Below, piece after piece: positions 8,408 through 16,436 of a stretch of DNA of 64,000 nt. Source of the stretch: CAUYUA01 sp963575675 (lineage in GTDB: Bacteria > Pseudomonadota > Alphaproteobacteria > Azospirillales > Azospirillaceae). The notes under the pieces were generated by a model. It made no database searches. It was not told where the DNA came from and saw only the letters and a program-made list of their open reading frames with translations. The stretch's first letter is position 1; each line of letters opens with the position of its first letter. Made by a program: the position numbers and the translations under genes. The stretch spans positions 1 to 64,000 of the forward strand of contig CAUYUA010000261.1 of NCBI GenBank assembly GCA_963575675.1. Reading direction: 5' to 3'.

Positions 8408-9370
8408 ATGTTTTCATCACGTTTCACGGGCAAAACGGGAGCTTCCGGCGCTGCGGCCGCTGCGGCCAATTCCGCCGCAAGCGAGCTTATTCGCGACAGT
8501 AGCGAGAGAACCTTTGTCGCTGATGTTATGGAGCCTTCGCGAACTGTTCCGGTGATCGTCGATTTTTGGGCGAGTTGGTGCGGTCCATGCAAACAACTCG
8601 GGCCGGTGTTGGAGAAACTGGTGCGCGCCGCCAAAGGCGCCGTTCGTATGGTGAAGATTGATGTTGATCGCAATCCGAATATTGCCGCGCAAATGCGCGT
8701 GCAGTCCATTCCGGCGGTCTACGCTTTCTTCCAGGGACGGCCTGTGGATGGATTCGTTGGAGCGCAGACGGAATCACAGTTGAAGCAATTCGTCGATCGC
8801 TTGACTCGGCTAAAGGCCGGGGGGGAGCTTGATGACGACGTCGCGATGTTGGAAGATGTTCTCGAACAAGCCAAGGCGGCGCTTGAGGCCGGAGACGCTC
8901 GCTCGGCGTCGGAAATTTACGCCAAGATTCTCGAAATTGAGGCCGAACATGTCGGCGCTTATGTCGGGTTGGTTCGGTGTTTGATCGCTTCAGGCGATTT
9001 GAAACGCGCTCGAGGCATGCTTGATCAAGCTCCCGCAGCAATCGCCAAAGATAAAGAATTGGCGGCTGCTCGCGCCGCCATTGATTTGGCTGAGCAGGGA
9101 CAAAGCGCTGGGCCTCTCGGCGTCTTGAAAAGCAAAGTCGCCGCCGATCCGACGGATCAGCAGGCTCGGTTGGACCTCGCTATGGCCTATTACGCTGCGG
9201 GAGATCACGAATCCGCTGTCAATGAGCTGTTGGAAGGTGTTCGGCGTGATCGCGAGTGGAATGATCAAGCGACTCGCAAGCAGTTGGTTAAGCTGTTCGA
9301 AGCCTTCGGCCCTACCGATAAGCTTACAATCAGCGCGCGGAGGCGTTTATCCTCTATTCTTTTTTCTTGA
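8408..9370 (+). CDS. cnoX: Thioredoxin-TPR co-chaperone CnoX (YbbN)
   Basis: From the ATG at 8408 the product has 320 residues. An Ala-rich N-terminus precedes a thioredoxin domain (about 32-140) with the active site WCGPC (C58, C61) and the cis-proline in QSIPAVY (P100). Helical TPR-like repeats follow to the end. This is the CnoX/YbbN layout: a holdase that protects clients from over-oxidation and hands them to GroEL. Both active-site cysteines are kept, as in Caulobacter CnoX, so redox activity is likely; the E. coli protein lacks the first. A GTG three codons upstream is possible. The Lon-N-domain gene follows 18 bp later and is probably in the same operon. Confidence 0.9.
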   Translation: MFSSRFTGKTGASGAAAAAANSAASELIRDSSERTFVADVMEPSRTVPVIVDFWASWCGPCKQLGPVLEKLVRAAKGAVRMVKIDVDRNPNIAAQMRVQSIPAVYAFFQGRPVDGFVGAQTESQLKQFVDRLTRLKAGGELDDDVAMLEDVLEQAKAALEAGDARSASEIYAKILEIEAEHVGAYVGLVRCLIASGDLKRARGMLDQAPAAIAKDKELAAARAAIDLAEQGQSAGPLGVLKSKVAADPTDQQARLDLAMAYYAAGDHESAVNELLEGVRRDREWNDQATRKQLVKLFEAFGPTDKLTISARRRLSSILFS

Positions 9371-9388
9371 GGGCTCCATATTTCAGGC

Positions 9389-10057
9389 ATGACCAAAAGT
9401 CTTCTCCTTTTCCGTCCGGAAACATTGCCGGAGCTCTTACCGCTTTTTCCGTTGCCGGGCGTGATTTTATTGCCCCGGCGACGGTTGCCTCTGAGCATCT
9501 TCGAGCCGCGCTATATTGCAATGGTTGAAGACGCTTTGGCGGGGCAGCGGATAATCGGCATGATTCAGCCGACCGGCTTAAAGCCGATTGATGCGCCGCC
9601 GTTGTATCGAGTCGGCGGCGCGGGGCGAATCACTGCTTTTGAGGAAACGCCCGACGGACGTTTCGTAATCACGCTGACCGGGCTTTGTCGGTTCGCGGTG
9701 GTGAGTGAGTCTCCGGAACAGCGGGGGTATCGGTGCGCGGTTCCGGATTGGTCTTCGTTTCAGGACGATTTCGAGCAAGAATCCGATGTCGTCGGTTTGG
9801 ATCGTCCGCGTTTGATAAGCAGTTTGCGCGTTTATTTTCGCGAGCAGGGAATGGCGGCCAATTGGGAAGCGATTGAGGAAACTCCGGACGAGCCGTTGAT
9901 TTCATGTTTGGCGATGATTTGCCCGTTTGACGCCGGGGAGAAACAGGCGTTGTTGGAAGCGCCGTCGATGGTTGAGCGGTTCCAGTTATTGTTGGCTTTG
10001 CTTGAAATGGCGGTGGCGTCGCGGAGCGATCGTCGGGTTTCTGTGGTGCGTCATTGA
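9389..10057 (+). CDS. Lon N-terminal (substrate-binding) domain protein
   Basis: The product has 222 residues and consists of a LON substrate-binding domain without the AAA+ or protease parts of Lon. Typical motifs are LFPLPGVILLPRRRLPLSIFEPRY at the N-terminus, IIGMIQP, VGGAGRITAFEETPDGRF and LTGLCRF. Stand-alone versions are common next to ybbN/cnoX in alphaproteobacteria, and the pairing is kept here with an 18-bp gap. The biochemical role of the stand-alone family is not settled; a part in substrate selection or quality control is inference. The gene is followed directly by a palindromic element that separates it from a convergent histidine kinase. Confidence 0.9.
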   Translation: MTKSLLLFRPETLPELLPLFPLPGVILLPRRRLPLSIFEPRYIAMVEDALAGQRIIGMIQPTGLKPIDAPPLYRVGGAGRITAFEETPDGRFVITLTGLCRFAVVSESPEQRGYRCAVPDWSSFQDDFEQESDVVGLDRPRLISSLRVYFREQGMAANWEAIEETPDEPLISCLAMICPFDAGEKQALLEAPSMVERFQLLLALLEMAVASRSDRRVSVVRH

Positions 10058-10080
10058 GCGGTTTTGAGGGGAATAAGTTG

Positions 10081-10385
10081 AACGGGTCCAGGGACTGTGT
10101 TCCTGGTCGCGGGGGATCATAAGGGGGGAGCGAAAGCCCCCCTTATTCGCGAAGCGATTCTCTACTGGAACTGTTTGTATTTGTTGCCTTTGTGTTGCCT
10201 TTGTTGATGTTTTCTTATACGGGCGAGCAGCCTCAACAGACGGTTCCAGACAGAACCTTCCCGGTTGAAGGTCGCGTTGACGGGCGCGTTGACGGGCGCG
10301 TTGAAGATCGCTTCGCGAATAAGGGGGGCTTTCGCTCCCCCCTTATGATCCCCCGCGACCAGGAACACAGTCCCTGGACCCGTTT
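10081..10385. repeat. Palindromic intergenic element, full copy 2 (305 bp)
   Basis: The arms of about 78 bp are near-perfect complements. They begin AACGGGTCCAGGGACTG and end CAGTCCCTGGACCCGTT. Each arm holds its own hairpin: GGGGGG-AGCGAAAG-CCCCCC on the left and the exact complement on the right. The centre (about 150 bp) is unrelated sequence with a GTTGACGGGCGC tandem repeat. It sits between convergent genes (Lon-N protein and histidine kinase). Confidence 0.95.
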
Positions 10386-10394
10386 ATTTCTTAT

Positions 10395-11786
10395 TCAGTG
10401 CCCGACGTTCCCATGTTCTGTCGGAAACGACAGCGTGACGGTTAGGCCCGGCGCGTTGTCGCCCAGTGTTAAAGTTGCTCCGTGAAGACGAGCAACGGCG
10501 TCCACCAGACTCAGCCCAAGTCCGTTTCCGACAGCGGCGCGTGCGGAGTCAAGCCGGACAAAACGCTGCAAAACCCGCTCGCGATCTTCCGGAGGAATTC
10601 CCGGGCCTGTGTCGCATATGATCAGACTCGGCGCATGCCATTCCGGAGGACCGCAAACATACAACGACACGGCTCCCTCAGGGGGAGTGTATTTTATGGC
10701 GTTGTCGAGTAGATTCACCACTGCTTGAGACAACAAATGAGGGTTCCCTAAAACCGAAGCCACGCCTTCAATTCTAAAGGTCAGTTCAATGCCTTTCTCC
10801 GTGGCGACGGGCTCGAATAGTTCGATCGCCGTGGTGACGAGCGGCTCCAAATCAACCGTTGTGAAATTGGCGCGGGCGGAGGCCTCGGCTTCGGCAATGC
10901 CGAGGAGCGCGCTGAAGGTGGCCAAAAGTCTATCTGCGTCGTGAATGCTGTCCTGAAGAGCAATATGGCAAGCTTGAATGCTGTCTGTTTCCAGTAAGGC
11001 GATCTCTAGGCGTGAACGCAGCCGGGTCAATGGAGTGCGAAGATCATGAGCAACGCCTTCGGTGACTTGTCGCAATCCGGTTATCAGTTGCCCGATCTGA
11101 TCGAGCATTTGATTGACTTGACTAGCCATTTGATCGAATTCATCGCCGCTGCCGCTAAGCGGAATGCGGTCTTGCAAGTCGCCGGTGGTGATGCGCTGCG
11201 TGGTGTGCGTGATGACCTCAATGCGCTTGATCATATGGCGGCTTAACAACAATCCGCCGCCGACGCCCAACCCTAAAGAGAACAACAACGCCCATAGGGA
11301 GGCCGCGCTCATAAGATCGCGGAATTGCACGCGCTCATACATATCGCGCCCGACTAAAAGTCGATAGCCTTCGTCGAGCTGCACCACTTCTGCGCGGGCG
11401 GCGTGGCGACGTCCCCATTCGTCGCGAGTGCGGTCGATTTCAAAGTCGAACCGTTCGCCGGATTTTGGGAAGTGTTGGGGCCATTGAAGCAGGTTTCCAG
11501 ACAGATAGGACAAACGGGGTGAGACAACCATATATATGGTGTCTGTGCGCGGCACATTGGAGCGTTCGGATACGACGGCCATTAATCCGGTCAGGCCGTG
11601 AACGCGGTAGGCGTCGGTCAAGTTGATGATTTCGGCGGAGATGGTTTTGTCGGTTTGGCGGTTGAGGTATCCGGCCGTAAAACCGTAGATGAGGATTAAT
11701 ATCGTTCCGACCGACGCTCCGAACAACGACATATACAACAACACAAGACGAAATGTTGTGGTTCGAAACAGCCGAATATCCAGCAC
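10395..11786 (-). CDS. Membrane sensor histidine kinase (orphan)
   Basis: The product has about 463 residues: two membrane segments (about 12-36 and 158-182) around a periplasmic sensor of roughly 120 residues, a HAMP linker, a HisKA domain with the phospho-acceptor in GVAHDLRTPLTR (H247), and a HATPase with NLLDNAIKYTP (N box), DTGPGIP (G1) and GNGLGLSLV (G2). I place the start at GTG 11786, which has AGGGG at seven bases and puts the first membrane segment at the usual distance. ATG 11816 lacks a ribosome site. No response regulator is adjacent. The TCS family with the AHDLRTPL box usually pairs with an OmpR-type regulator. The stimulus is unknown. Confidence 0.9.
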   Translation of the reverse strand: MLDIRLFRTTTFRLVLLYMSLFGASVGTILILIYGFTAGYLNRQTDKTISAEIINLTDAYRVHGLTGLMAVVSERSNVPRTDTIYMVVSPRLSYLSGNLLQWPQHFPKSGERFDFEIDRTRDEWGRRHAARAEVVQLDEGYRLLVGRDMYERVQFRDLMSAASLWALLFSLGLGVGGGLLLSRHMIKRIEVITHTTQRITTGDLQDRIPLSGSGDEFDQMASQVNQMLDQIGQLITGLRQVTEGVAHDLRTPLTRLRSRLEIALLETDSIQACHIALQDSIHDADRLLATFSALLGIAEAEASARANFTTVDLEPLVTTAIELFEPVATEKGIELTFRIEGVASVLGNPHLLSQAVVNLLDNAIKYTPPEGAVSLYVCGPPEWHAPSLIICDTGPGIPPEDRERVLQRFVRLDSARAAVGNGLGLSLVDAVARLHGATLTLGDNAPGLTVTLSFPTEHGNVGH

Positions 11787-11913
11787 GGCGTTCCCCTTTC
11801 GGCGTTGTGTGCCCATAAAAATCAAAGACAATGTCCAGATTTAGTGTTGGGGGAAGGTGGCGTCCTTGACGTTGGGCGCATCCTTGATTCAGATGTTAAA
11901 GAAGATTCAGACG

Positions 11914-11950
11914 TAAAAAAACCGCCGTCGCATTTCAGCGTAAGGCGGTT
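11914..11950 (-). terminator. Rho-independent terminator of rpsU
   Basis: Read on the minus strand, AACCGCC, a 17-base loop and GGCGGTT are followed by a run of seven T. It lies about 110 bp beyond the rpsU stop. A second GC-rich hairpin (GGCGGC-GTTTTT-GCCGCC) lies nearer the gene at 12003-12020. Confidence 0.75.
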
Positions 11951-12062
11951 GATGACTCATGAATATTCAAAAACGGCAGAAAAACATAGGGTAGGAAAGA
12001 GGGGCGGCGTTTTTGCCGCCTGCCCGAAGGCGTGCCCCAATTCCGGTCCCATTTTCGATGGA

Positions 12063-12266
12063 TCAATAACCTTCGCGTTCCATGCGCTTGCGCAATAGCT
12101 TGCGAGTCCGACGCACAGCCTCGGCTTTCTCTCTCGCGCGCTTTTCCGATGGCTTCTCGTAGTTGCGACGCAGCTTCATTTCACGGAAAATGCCCTCGCG
12201 CTGCATTTTCTTTTTCAGCGCGCGCAGAGCCTGATCGACGTTGTTGTCACGAACCAGAACTTGCAC
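12063..12266 (-). CDS. rpsU: 30S ribosomal protein bS21
   Basis: The 67-residue, strongly basic product starts MQVLVRDNNVDQALRALKKK and matches bS21 over its whole length. bS21 sits near the anti-Shine-Dalgarno end of 16S rRNA in the 30S subunit and helps initiation. The start is a GTG; AGGAG lies 12 bases upstream, a rather long spacing. The gene is monocistronic here, diverging from the TusA-like gene, and ends in hairpins at 12003-12020 and 11914-11950. Confidence 0.97.
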   Translation of the reverse strand: MQVLVRDNNVDQALRALKKKMQREGIFREMKLRRNYEKPSEKRAREKAEAVRRTRKLLRKRMEREGY

Positions 12267-12300
12267 GGATTCTTGCCACTCCTCTCTCTAAAGGCCCACT

Positions 12301-12609
12301 TTGAAGGCCGCTCTTTCGCGCGCATGCACGGAAGACGACACTTGCCTCGCGCCCATTGACCGAAGCCGACCCTTGTCTTTCCTAACACGAGACGGAACGA
12401 TTGTGAAGGGTTGTTGTGAACCTTTGACCATGCTGATCAAACAAATTGTGAGGGAGAGGGGAGGTGTGTTGCGATTTCGGACTGACGCGCCGGATTGCTT
12501 AAGGCGGGATGATTCGCTAGAATGGCTCAAAAAATCGTGCGAATGCGCCGCGATGGCGGCGGAAGGCTCCGTGATTGAGGTTATGGCTGAAGACGCGGCG
12601 CTTGGTTGA
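12301..12609 (+). CDS. Small TusA/SirA-like protein with CCEP in place of CPxP
   Basis: The frame encodes up to 102 residues. From about residue 30 the pattern DGTIVKGCCEPL, then a helix, GGVLRFRTDAPD, and DSLEWLKKSCE fits TusA-family sulfur carriers (CPxP, helix, G..L...TD.P, D...W....G.E). C38 would be the sulfur-carrying cysteine; the following Pro is Cys39. The start is TTG at 12301 with AAAGG at six bases; a shorter form from TTG 12373 is possible. TusA proteins relay persulfide sulfur to tRNA thiolation or Moco synthesis. The assignment rests on pattern only. The frame could also be non-coding sequence between the divergent rpsU and def genes. Confidence 0.45.
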   Translation: MKAALSRACTEDDTCLAPIDRSRPLSFLTRDGTIVKGCCEPLTMLIKQIVRERGGVLRFRTDAPDCLRRDDSLEWLKKSCECAAMAAEGSVIEVMAEDAALG

Positions 12610-12656
12610 TTTTGGAGAGACTGTTTTTTTTCATCACTGCAACGTGGTTTTGCATC

Positions 12657-13178
12657 ATGACTCTTCTTAAGATCGCCCGTTTGGGCCACCCTGTGTTGCG
12701 GCGAGTCGCGGCTCCTGTTCCGGACCCGACGGCTCCGGAAATCGTTCGTTTGGCCGCCGATATGATTGAAACCATGAACGATGCGCCGGGAATTGGTTTG
12801 GCGGCTCCTCAGGTTCACGTCAGTCTGCGTGTGGTGGTGTTTCGCGTTCCCGGCGAGCGGGGTGGGAAAAAGGTGGACCCCACAGTTTTAATTAATCCGG
12901 AAATTGAAGCGGTCGGCGACGAGCTTGTCGATGCATGGGAGGGGTGTCTTTCCGTTCCTGGTTTGCGGGGGGGGGTCACGCGCCCGAAGATAATTCGCTA
13001 TCGTGGTTATGGAGTGGACGGCGCTTTAGTTGAACGAGAGGTTGATGGACTCCACGCCCGCGTGGTGCAACATGAAACGGATCATTTGGATGGTTTGGTT
13101 TATTTAGATCGTATGCTGGACATGCAGCTTTTGGTTTTCGAATCGGAGATGCGTCATATGATTAACGATGACGAGTGA
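12657..13178 (+). CDS. def: Peptide deformylase
   Basis: From ATG 12657 the product has 173 residues. All three signature motifs are present: GIGLAAPQ (45-52), EGCLSVP (95-101) with metal ligand C97, and HETDHLDG (from 139) with ligands H139 and H143 and catalytic E140. It removes the N-formyl group from nascent proteins using Fe2+. The gene commonly starts def-fmt operons, but no fmt follows here. The next feature is a tRNA gene 245 bp away. No strong ribosome site is seen. The upstream extension of the reading frame to 12606 is ignored because it does not belong to the fold. Confidence 0.95.
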   Translation: MTLLKIARLGHPVLRRVAAPVPDPTAPEIVRLAADMIETMNDAPGIGLAAPQVHVSLRVVVFRVPGERGGKKVDPTVLINPEIEAVGDELVDAWEGCLSVPGLRGGVTRPKIIRYRGYGVDGALVEREVDGLHARVVQHETDHLDGLVYLDRMLDMQLLVFESEMRHMINDDE

Positions 13179-13422
13179 TGTTTGAGAGTTTTCGTGATTC
13201 TCATTGGTTCTCTGAGATGTGGCTTTCCGTCCTACGCTGTTTCGGGTCAGCGAGTTTGAAAATAACAGACAAACGCATCCGGGAGCTTTGTTCCTGGGTG
13301 TGTTCTGTCTTATGCGGAAGAGGCGAGGGAACGGATTTTCAAACCCGAATTTTCAAGCAAACAGAAGGTAAATTTTATCTTGCGCAAAGGCTGTGAACGC
13401 GGCATAGTCTACGCCTGCTTGG

Positions 13423-13498
13423 GGGCCTGTAGTTCAGGGGTCAGAACGCGCCGCTCATAACGGTGTTGTCGCAGGTTCGAATCCTGCCGGGCCCACCA
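13423..13498 (+). tRNA. tRNA with CAT anticodon, probably tRNA-Ile2 (lysidine-modified)
   Basis: The 76-nt gene folds as a full cloverleaf: acceptor GGGCCTG with CGGGCCC, anticodon stem CCG/CGG around loop CTCATAA, T arm with GGTTCGAATCC, and CCA encoded. The anticodon CAT could be elongator Met or Ile2; the acceptor and variable-loop sequence resemble the alphaproteobacterial tRNA-Ile2 that TilS converts to read AUA. It is not initiator tRNA, since the anticodon stem lacks three G-C pairs in the GGG/CCC arrangement. Confidence 0.85.
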
Positions 13499-13676
13499 TT
13501 CTCTTCTCCCCGCCGTTCCCAGTTAGAATCTTCCGATGTCGTTAGCTGAGATATAAGGTTCAAAGGCTGTGAGGTCTTTGAAGGTTATGGTTCCGTTTTT
13601 GTGGCGAATTGAAGTCGTTAGAATTTTTGTTGACCTGCATTTCTTAATTTGATGACGCATTCGAAAGTGTGTTGGC

Positions 13677-13716
13677 TAATTTGAAGGCAGTTCTACTAAT
13701 TTAGAGGCAGTTTTAG
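13677..13716. repeat. 20-bp tandem direct repeat
   Basis: TAATTTGAAGGCAGTTCTAC is followed at once by a copy with four differences. It is phased at two helical turns and lies about 200 bp before the ammonium transporter start, so a regulator binding to one face of the helix is conceivable. Confidence 0.55.
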
Positions 13717-13815
13717 AGCATTGACCCTTTCTTTCATTCTTCCTTTAACATTTTTTGACGTCTTCCTCTTTACAAATGACGTCGTCAAGAGCAGTTTCTA
13801 TTCAAAATGGTGGAG

Positions 13816-13857
13816 ATGATCGTTTTACATGTGATGTTATGATGTAAAAATGATCAT
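13816..13857. promoter_or_regulatory. Inverted repeat before the ammonium transporter gene
   Basis: The arms GATCGTTTTACAT and ATGTAAAAATGATC are complementary with one bulged base, separated by 11 bp. The repeat ends about 55 bp before the ATG of the transporter. It may be an operator or an RNA stem in the leader. A TATGAT at 13838-13843 within it could be a -10 element. Confidence 0.45.
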
Positions 13858-13911
13858 GCGCCTTATTGACGACACAAACAAAAATTTGAACAACTCTAAA
13901 TTGAGGGAAGT

Positions 13912-15141
13912 ATGGAAACCACGCGATCCGGCGGTGACGTCCTTTTTATCTTATTGGGCGCAATCATGGTCTTTGCTATGCATTGCGGCTTTGCGTTTCT
14001 TGAAGTCGGCACGGTGCGTAAAAAGAACCAAGTCAATGCCTTAATGAAAATCCTTTCGGATTTTGCGGCTTCGACTTTGGCCTATTTTTTCATTGGATAC
14101 ACCGTCGCCTATGGCATGGATTTTCTGGTCAGCGCCAAAGTTCTGACCGGTCAAGTTCCGAATAGCCCTTTCGGCGCTCAAGGCTTCGATCTTGTGAAGT
14201 TTTTCTTTTTGGCGACCTTTGCTGCGGCTATTCCGGCCATTGTCTCGGGCGGCATCGCTGAGCGCGCGCGTTTCACGCCTCAGCTCATCGCCACCTTTAT
14301 CTTGGTTGGAATATTTTATCCTCTATTTGAAGGCTTGGTTTGGGGCGAGCGTTGGGGCGCGCAGAGCTGGGTTCTCGAACGATTCGGCTTTAAGTTTCAT
14401 GATTTCGCTGGTTCTGTGGTGGTTCACGCCGTTGGTGGCTGGATCGGGCTTGCTGCGGTGTTGATGTTGGGCAACCGCATTGGTCGTTATCGTCGCGATG
14501 GCGGCGTGGTCGGCATGCCGCCATCCAACATTCCGTTTTTGGCTTTGGGAGCATGGACGCTTTCCGTTGGTTGGTTCGGCTTCAATGTCATGAGCGCGCA
14601 AACCTTAAAAGACGTCTCTGGTTTGGTCGCTTTGAACTCGTTGATGGCTATGGTTGGCGGCATCGTCTCTGCGCAGTTGGTCAGCCGCAATGATCCGGGC
14701 TTCGTCCATAACGGCGCTCTTGCCGGCTTGGTCGCCGTCTGCGCCGGATCTGATGTGATGCATCCTCTGGGGGCTTTGGCGACCGGCGTTATCGCCGGGG
14801 CTCTGTTTATCTGGATATTCAATCAGTGCCAAAACCGCTGGAGAATTGACGACGTGCTTGGCGTGTGGCCTCTGCATGGACTGTGCGGCTTGACCGGCGG
14901 CATTGCGTGCGGTGTTTTTGGACAAGAGGCGCTCGGCGGCATTGGTGGAGTTTCTTTGGTTTCTCAGATTATTGGAACTTTGAGCGGAGTCGTTTACGCT
15001 TTTGTTTCCGGGCTTGTGGTGTATGGCGTTTTGCGCGCAACCATTGGGATTCGTTTGACGCCCGAGCAAGAAATTGCAGGCGCCGATCTTTCTCTGCATC
15101 ACATTACGGCTTATCCGGAAGACGACGCCGACAAACATTAA
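13912..15141 (+). CDS. amt: Ammonium transporter (Amt family)
   Basis: The 409-residue product has 11 hydrophobic segments and the Amt landmarks: D164 in FHDFAGS, the pore twin histidines H172 (VVHAVGG) and H322 (LHGLCG), and the C-terminal GIRLTPEQEIAGADLSLH signature used for coupling and GlnK contact. It conducts ammonia/ammonium across the inner membrane. GAGGGA precedes the ATG. The gene stands alone, without the usual glnK partner. A palindromic element directly after its stop probably ends its transcript. Glutamate synthase lies 6 kb downstream, so the window has an uptake and an assimilation unit for nitrogen. Confidence 0.95.
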   Translation: METTRSGGDVLFILLGAIMVFAMHCGFAFLEVGTVRKKNQVNALMKILSDFAASTLAYFFIGYTVAYGMDFLVSAKVLTGQVPNSPFGAQGFDLVKFFFLATFAAAIPAIVSGGIAERARFTPQLIATFILVGIFYPLFEGLVWGERWGAQSWVLERFGFKFHDFAGSVVVHAVGGWIGLAAVLMLGNRIGRYRRDGGVVGMPPSNIPFLALGAWTLSVGWFGFNVMSAQTLKDVSGLVALNSLMAMVGGIVSAQLVSRNDPGFVHNGALAGLVAVCAGSDVMHPLGALATGVIAGALFIWIFNQCQNRWRIDDVLGVWPLHGLCGLTGGIACGVFGQEALGGIGGVSLVSQIIGTLSGVVYAFVSGLVVYGVLRATIGIRLTPEQEIAGADLSLHHITAYPEDDADKH

Positions 15142-15145
15142 TTAC

Positions 15146-15342
15146 AAAAATTAAACGGGTCCAGGGACTGTGTTCCTGGTCGCGGGGGATTATAAGGGGG
15201 GCGCGATCGCCCCCCTTATCGCCGTAAGGCGAAGGTCTCGCAGCCTGTTAGAGTTTTGCCTTCCGGCAAGAAGGGGGGCGATCGCGCCCCCCTTATAATC
15301 CCCCGCGACCAGGAACACAGTCCCTGGACCCGTTTAATTTTT
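15146..15342. repeat. Palindromic intergenic element, full copy 3 (197 bp)
   Basis: A near-perfect inverted repeat runs from AAAAATTAAACGGGTCC to GGACCCGTTTAATTTTT. Inner hairpins are GGGGGG-CGCGATCG-CCCCCC (left) and its complement (right). The central stems are GCCGTAAGGC and GCCTTCCGGC, unlike copy 2. It starts 4 bp after the amt stop; the T-rich right end makes a terminator shape on both strands. Confidence 0.95.
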
Positions 15343-15426
15343 TTGGTATGATTGAAATCGGCAAGTCAATGTCATTAGACTAGGAACCGAGTTTTAGTGC
15401 GAATTTTAGAGCGAGGGTCCGCAAGA

Positions 15427-16350
15427 ATGTTAATGCGGCAGGTTGTTTTAAGCGTCTTGTTTGGATGGATGTGCTTTTTGTGTTCCGGAGAAACGAGAGC
15501 CGATGTCGGGAACTTTCCCATCTCTTCCGTGAGCGCGGCAAGAATCGCGCCGCCGGAAAGCGGCTGGCGCGCAGTGGAGGCGCGTCTTTATACAGGTGTC
15601 GGCATACCGGGTGGCGAACGCCTGGCGGTAATCTGGTCCGCCGGAGCGGAGGGCGCCGGTCGTCCTTCGGGAATGGGACTGTCTGCATATGGACGCAGTG
15701 GCGCGGAAGGCGTGAGCGCATGGCGCCCTTTGGGAGGCATGCGCCGATTTAATGACCGCGTTCTTCGATTCGAGCCCAAAACGCAAGGCTTGCAGGGGCT
15801 TCCGCCTCTGGTGATCGCAACGGACAACGGCGGCGGCTGCTTGGGATGCGATGGTGTCTTGTTGTTCGGTTTCTCTGACGAAGGTTTGACTCCGATCCTT
15901 CCAGAGCTTCCTCCTTTTTTGTTTTTGAACGGCGTTTTGCCGGGACATAAGGGACACCCGCCGGAGGTGGAGGCGATTGACGGTCGTTGGGATCGTTTCG
16001 GAGGGATGTGCGCAACATGTTCTCCGGCAATTCCTCTCTATTACGCCTGGAGCAATGGCCGTTTAAAGGAAACATGCGACGCCCACCTCGACGTTTATCA
16101 AGAGGTGATCGATACGGCGGGAGGAGGGGATACGGATAGCCTTCCGTTAACGGTTTTTCTGGCTGGATTGCAGCTCCGTTGGCCGGTGGACAAAGCTTTG
16201 GGGTTGCTGCGGACGACTTTAGAGGAGCGACGACTAAGCTCTCCTGATTTTTTCAAGCAAGAGGAGGTTCGTCTTATCGCCGCCGCTCGGCGCGCAGCTT
16301 CGGCGATGGCGTCGCGTCCATGTCCGATTTTGTCTTTTTCCCTAGATTGA
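15427..16350 (+). CDS. Secreted hypothetical protein
   Basis: From ATG 15427 the product has 307 residues. A signal peptide covers about residues 1-26 (hydrophobic core VVLSVLFGWMCFLCSG, cleavage after TRA). The mature part is unrecognised. It has a Gly-rich first half and four notable cysteines (GGGCLGCDG and GGMCATCSP) that could bind metal or form disulfides in the periplasm. GAGGG lies nine bases before the ATG; an upstream GTG at 15397 is less likely. The gene stands between the amt repeat element and the acyl-CoA ligase, 86 bp away, but a shared role is not evident. Confidence 0.75.
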   Translation: MLMRQVVLSVLFGWMCFLCSGETRADVGNFPISSVSAARIAPPESGWRAVEARLYTGVGIPGGERLAVIWSAGAEGAGRPSGMGLSAYGRSGAEGVSAWRPLGGMRRFNDRVLRFEPKTQGLQGLPPLVIATDNGGGCLGCDGVLLFGFSDEGLTPILPELPPFLFLNGVLPGHKGHPPEVEAIDGRWDRFGGMCATCSPAIPLYYAWSNGRLKETCDAHLDVYQEVIDTAGGGDTDSLPLTVFLAGLQLRWPVDKALGLLRTTLEERRLSSPDFFKQEEVRLIAAARRAASAMASRPCPILSFSLD

Positions 16351-16436
16351 ACGAGCCTCTGACTCTCGAATTGTCTAGGTTGAGTGGGGAAATGTGCGCC
16401 TCGTGACTTCGTCACTTCTGGTTTGAAGAGTTTGAT

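Larger units (their letters stand above)
13499..13911. other. Intergenic region upstream of the ammonium transporter
   Basis: No gene is seen in 413 bp. It holds a 20-bp direct repeat (13677-13716), a TTGACGTC...GACGTCGTCAA inverted pair near 13757-13789, and an inverted repeat at 13816-13857. The transporter promoter should be here; no clear sigma-54 site (TGGCAC-N5-TTGC) was found by eye. Confidence 0.5.

Noticed and set aside
10081..10385. Palindromic elements considered as insertion sequences
   Set aside because: No transposase frame is found in any copy, and no target-site duplications are seen at the ends. A non-autonomous MITE is still possible but not supported by the mini and half forms.
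10162..10485. ORFs encoding FLVAGDHKGG-type peptides on both strands
   Set aside because: They are translations of the palindromic elements (also at 38044-38291 and 51461-51739). The same peptides appear on both strands because the DNA is an inverted repeat, so these are not genes.
10395..11786. Histidine kinase start at 11816 or 11831
   Set aside because: The first is an ATG without a ribosome site and the second a TTG. GTG 11786 has AGGGG at seven bases and gives a normal N-terminal membrane segment.
13175..13396. 73-codon ORF after def
   Set aside because: It overlaps the def stop, has no recognisable domain and a composition unlike neighbouring genes; probably trailer sequence before the tRNA.
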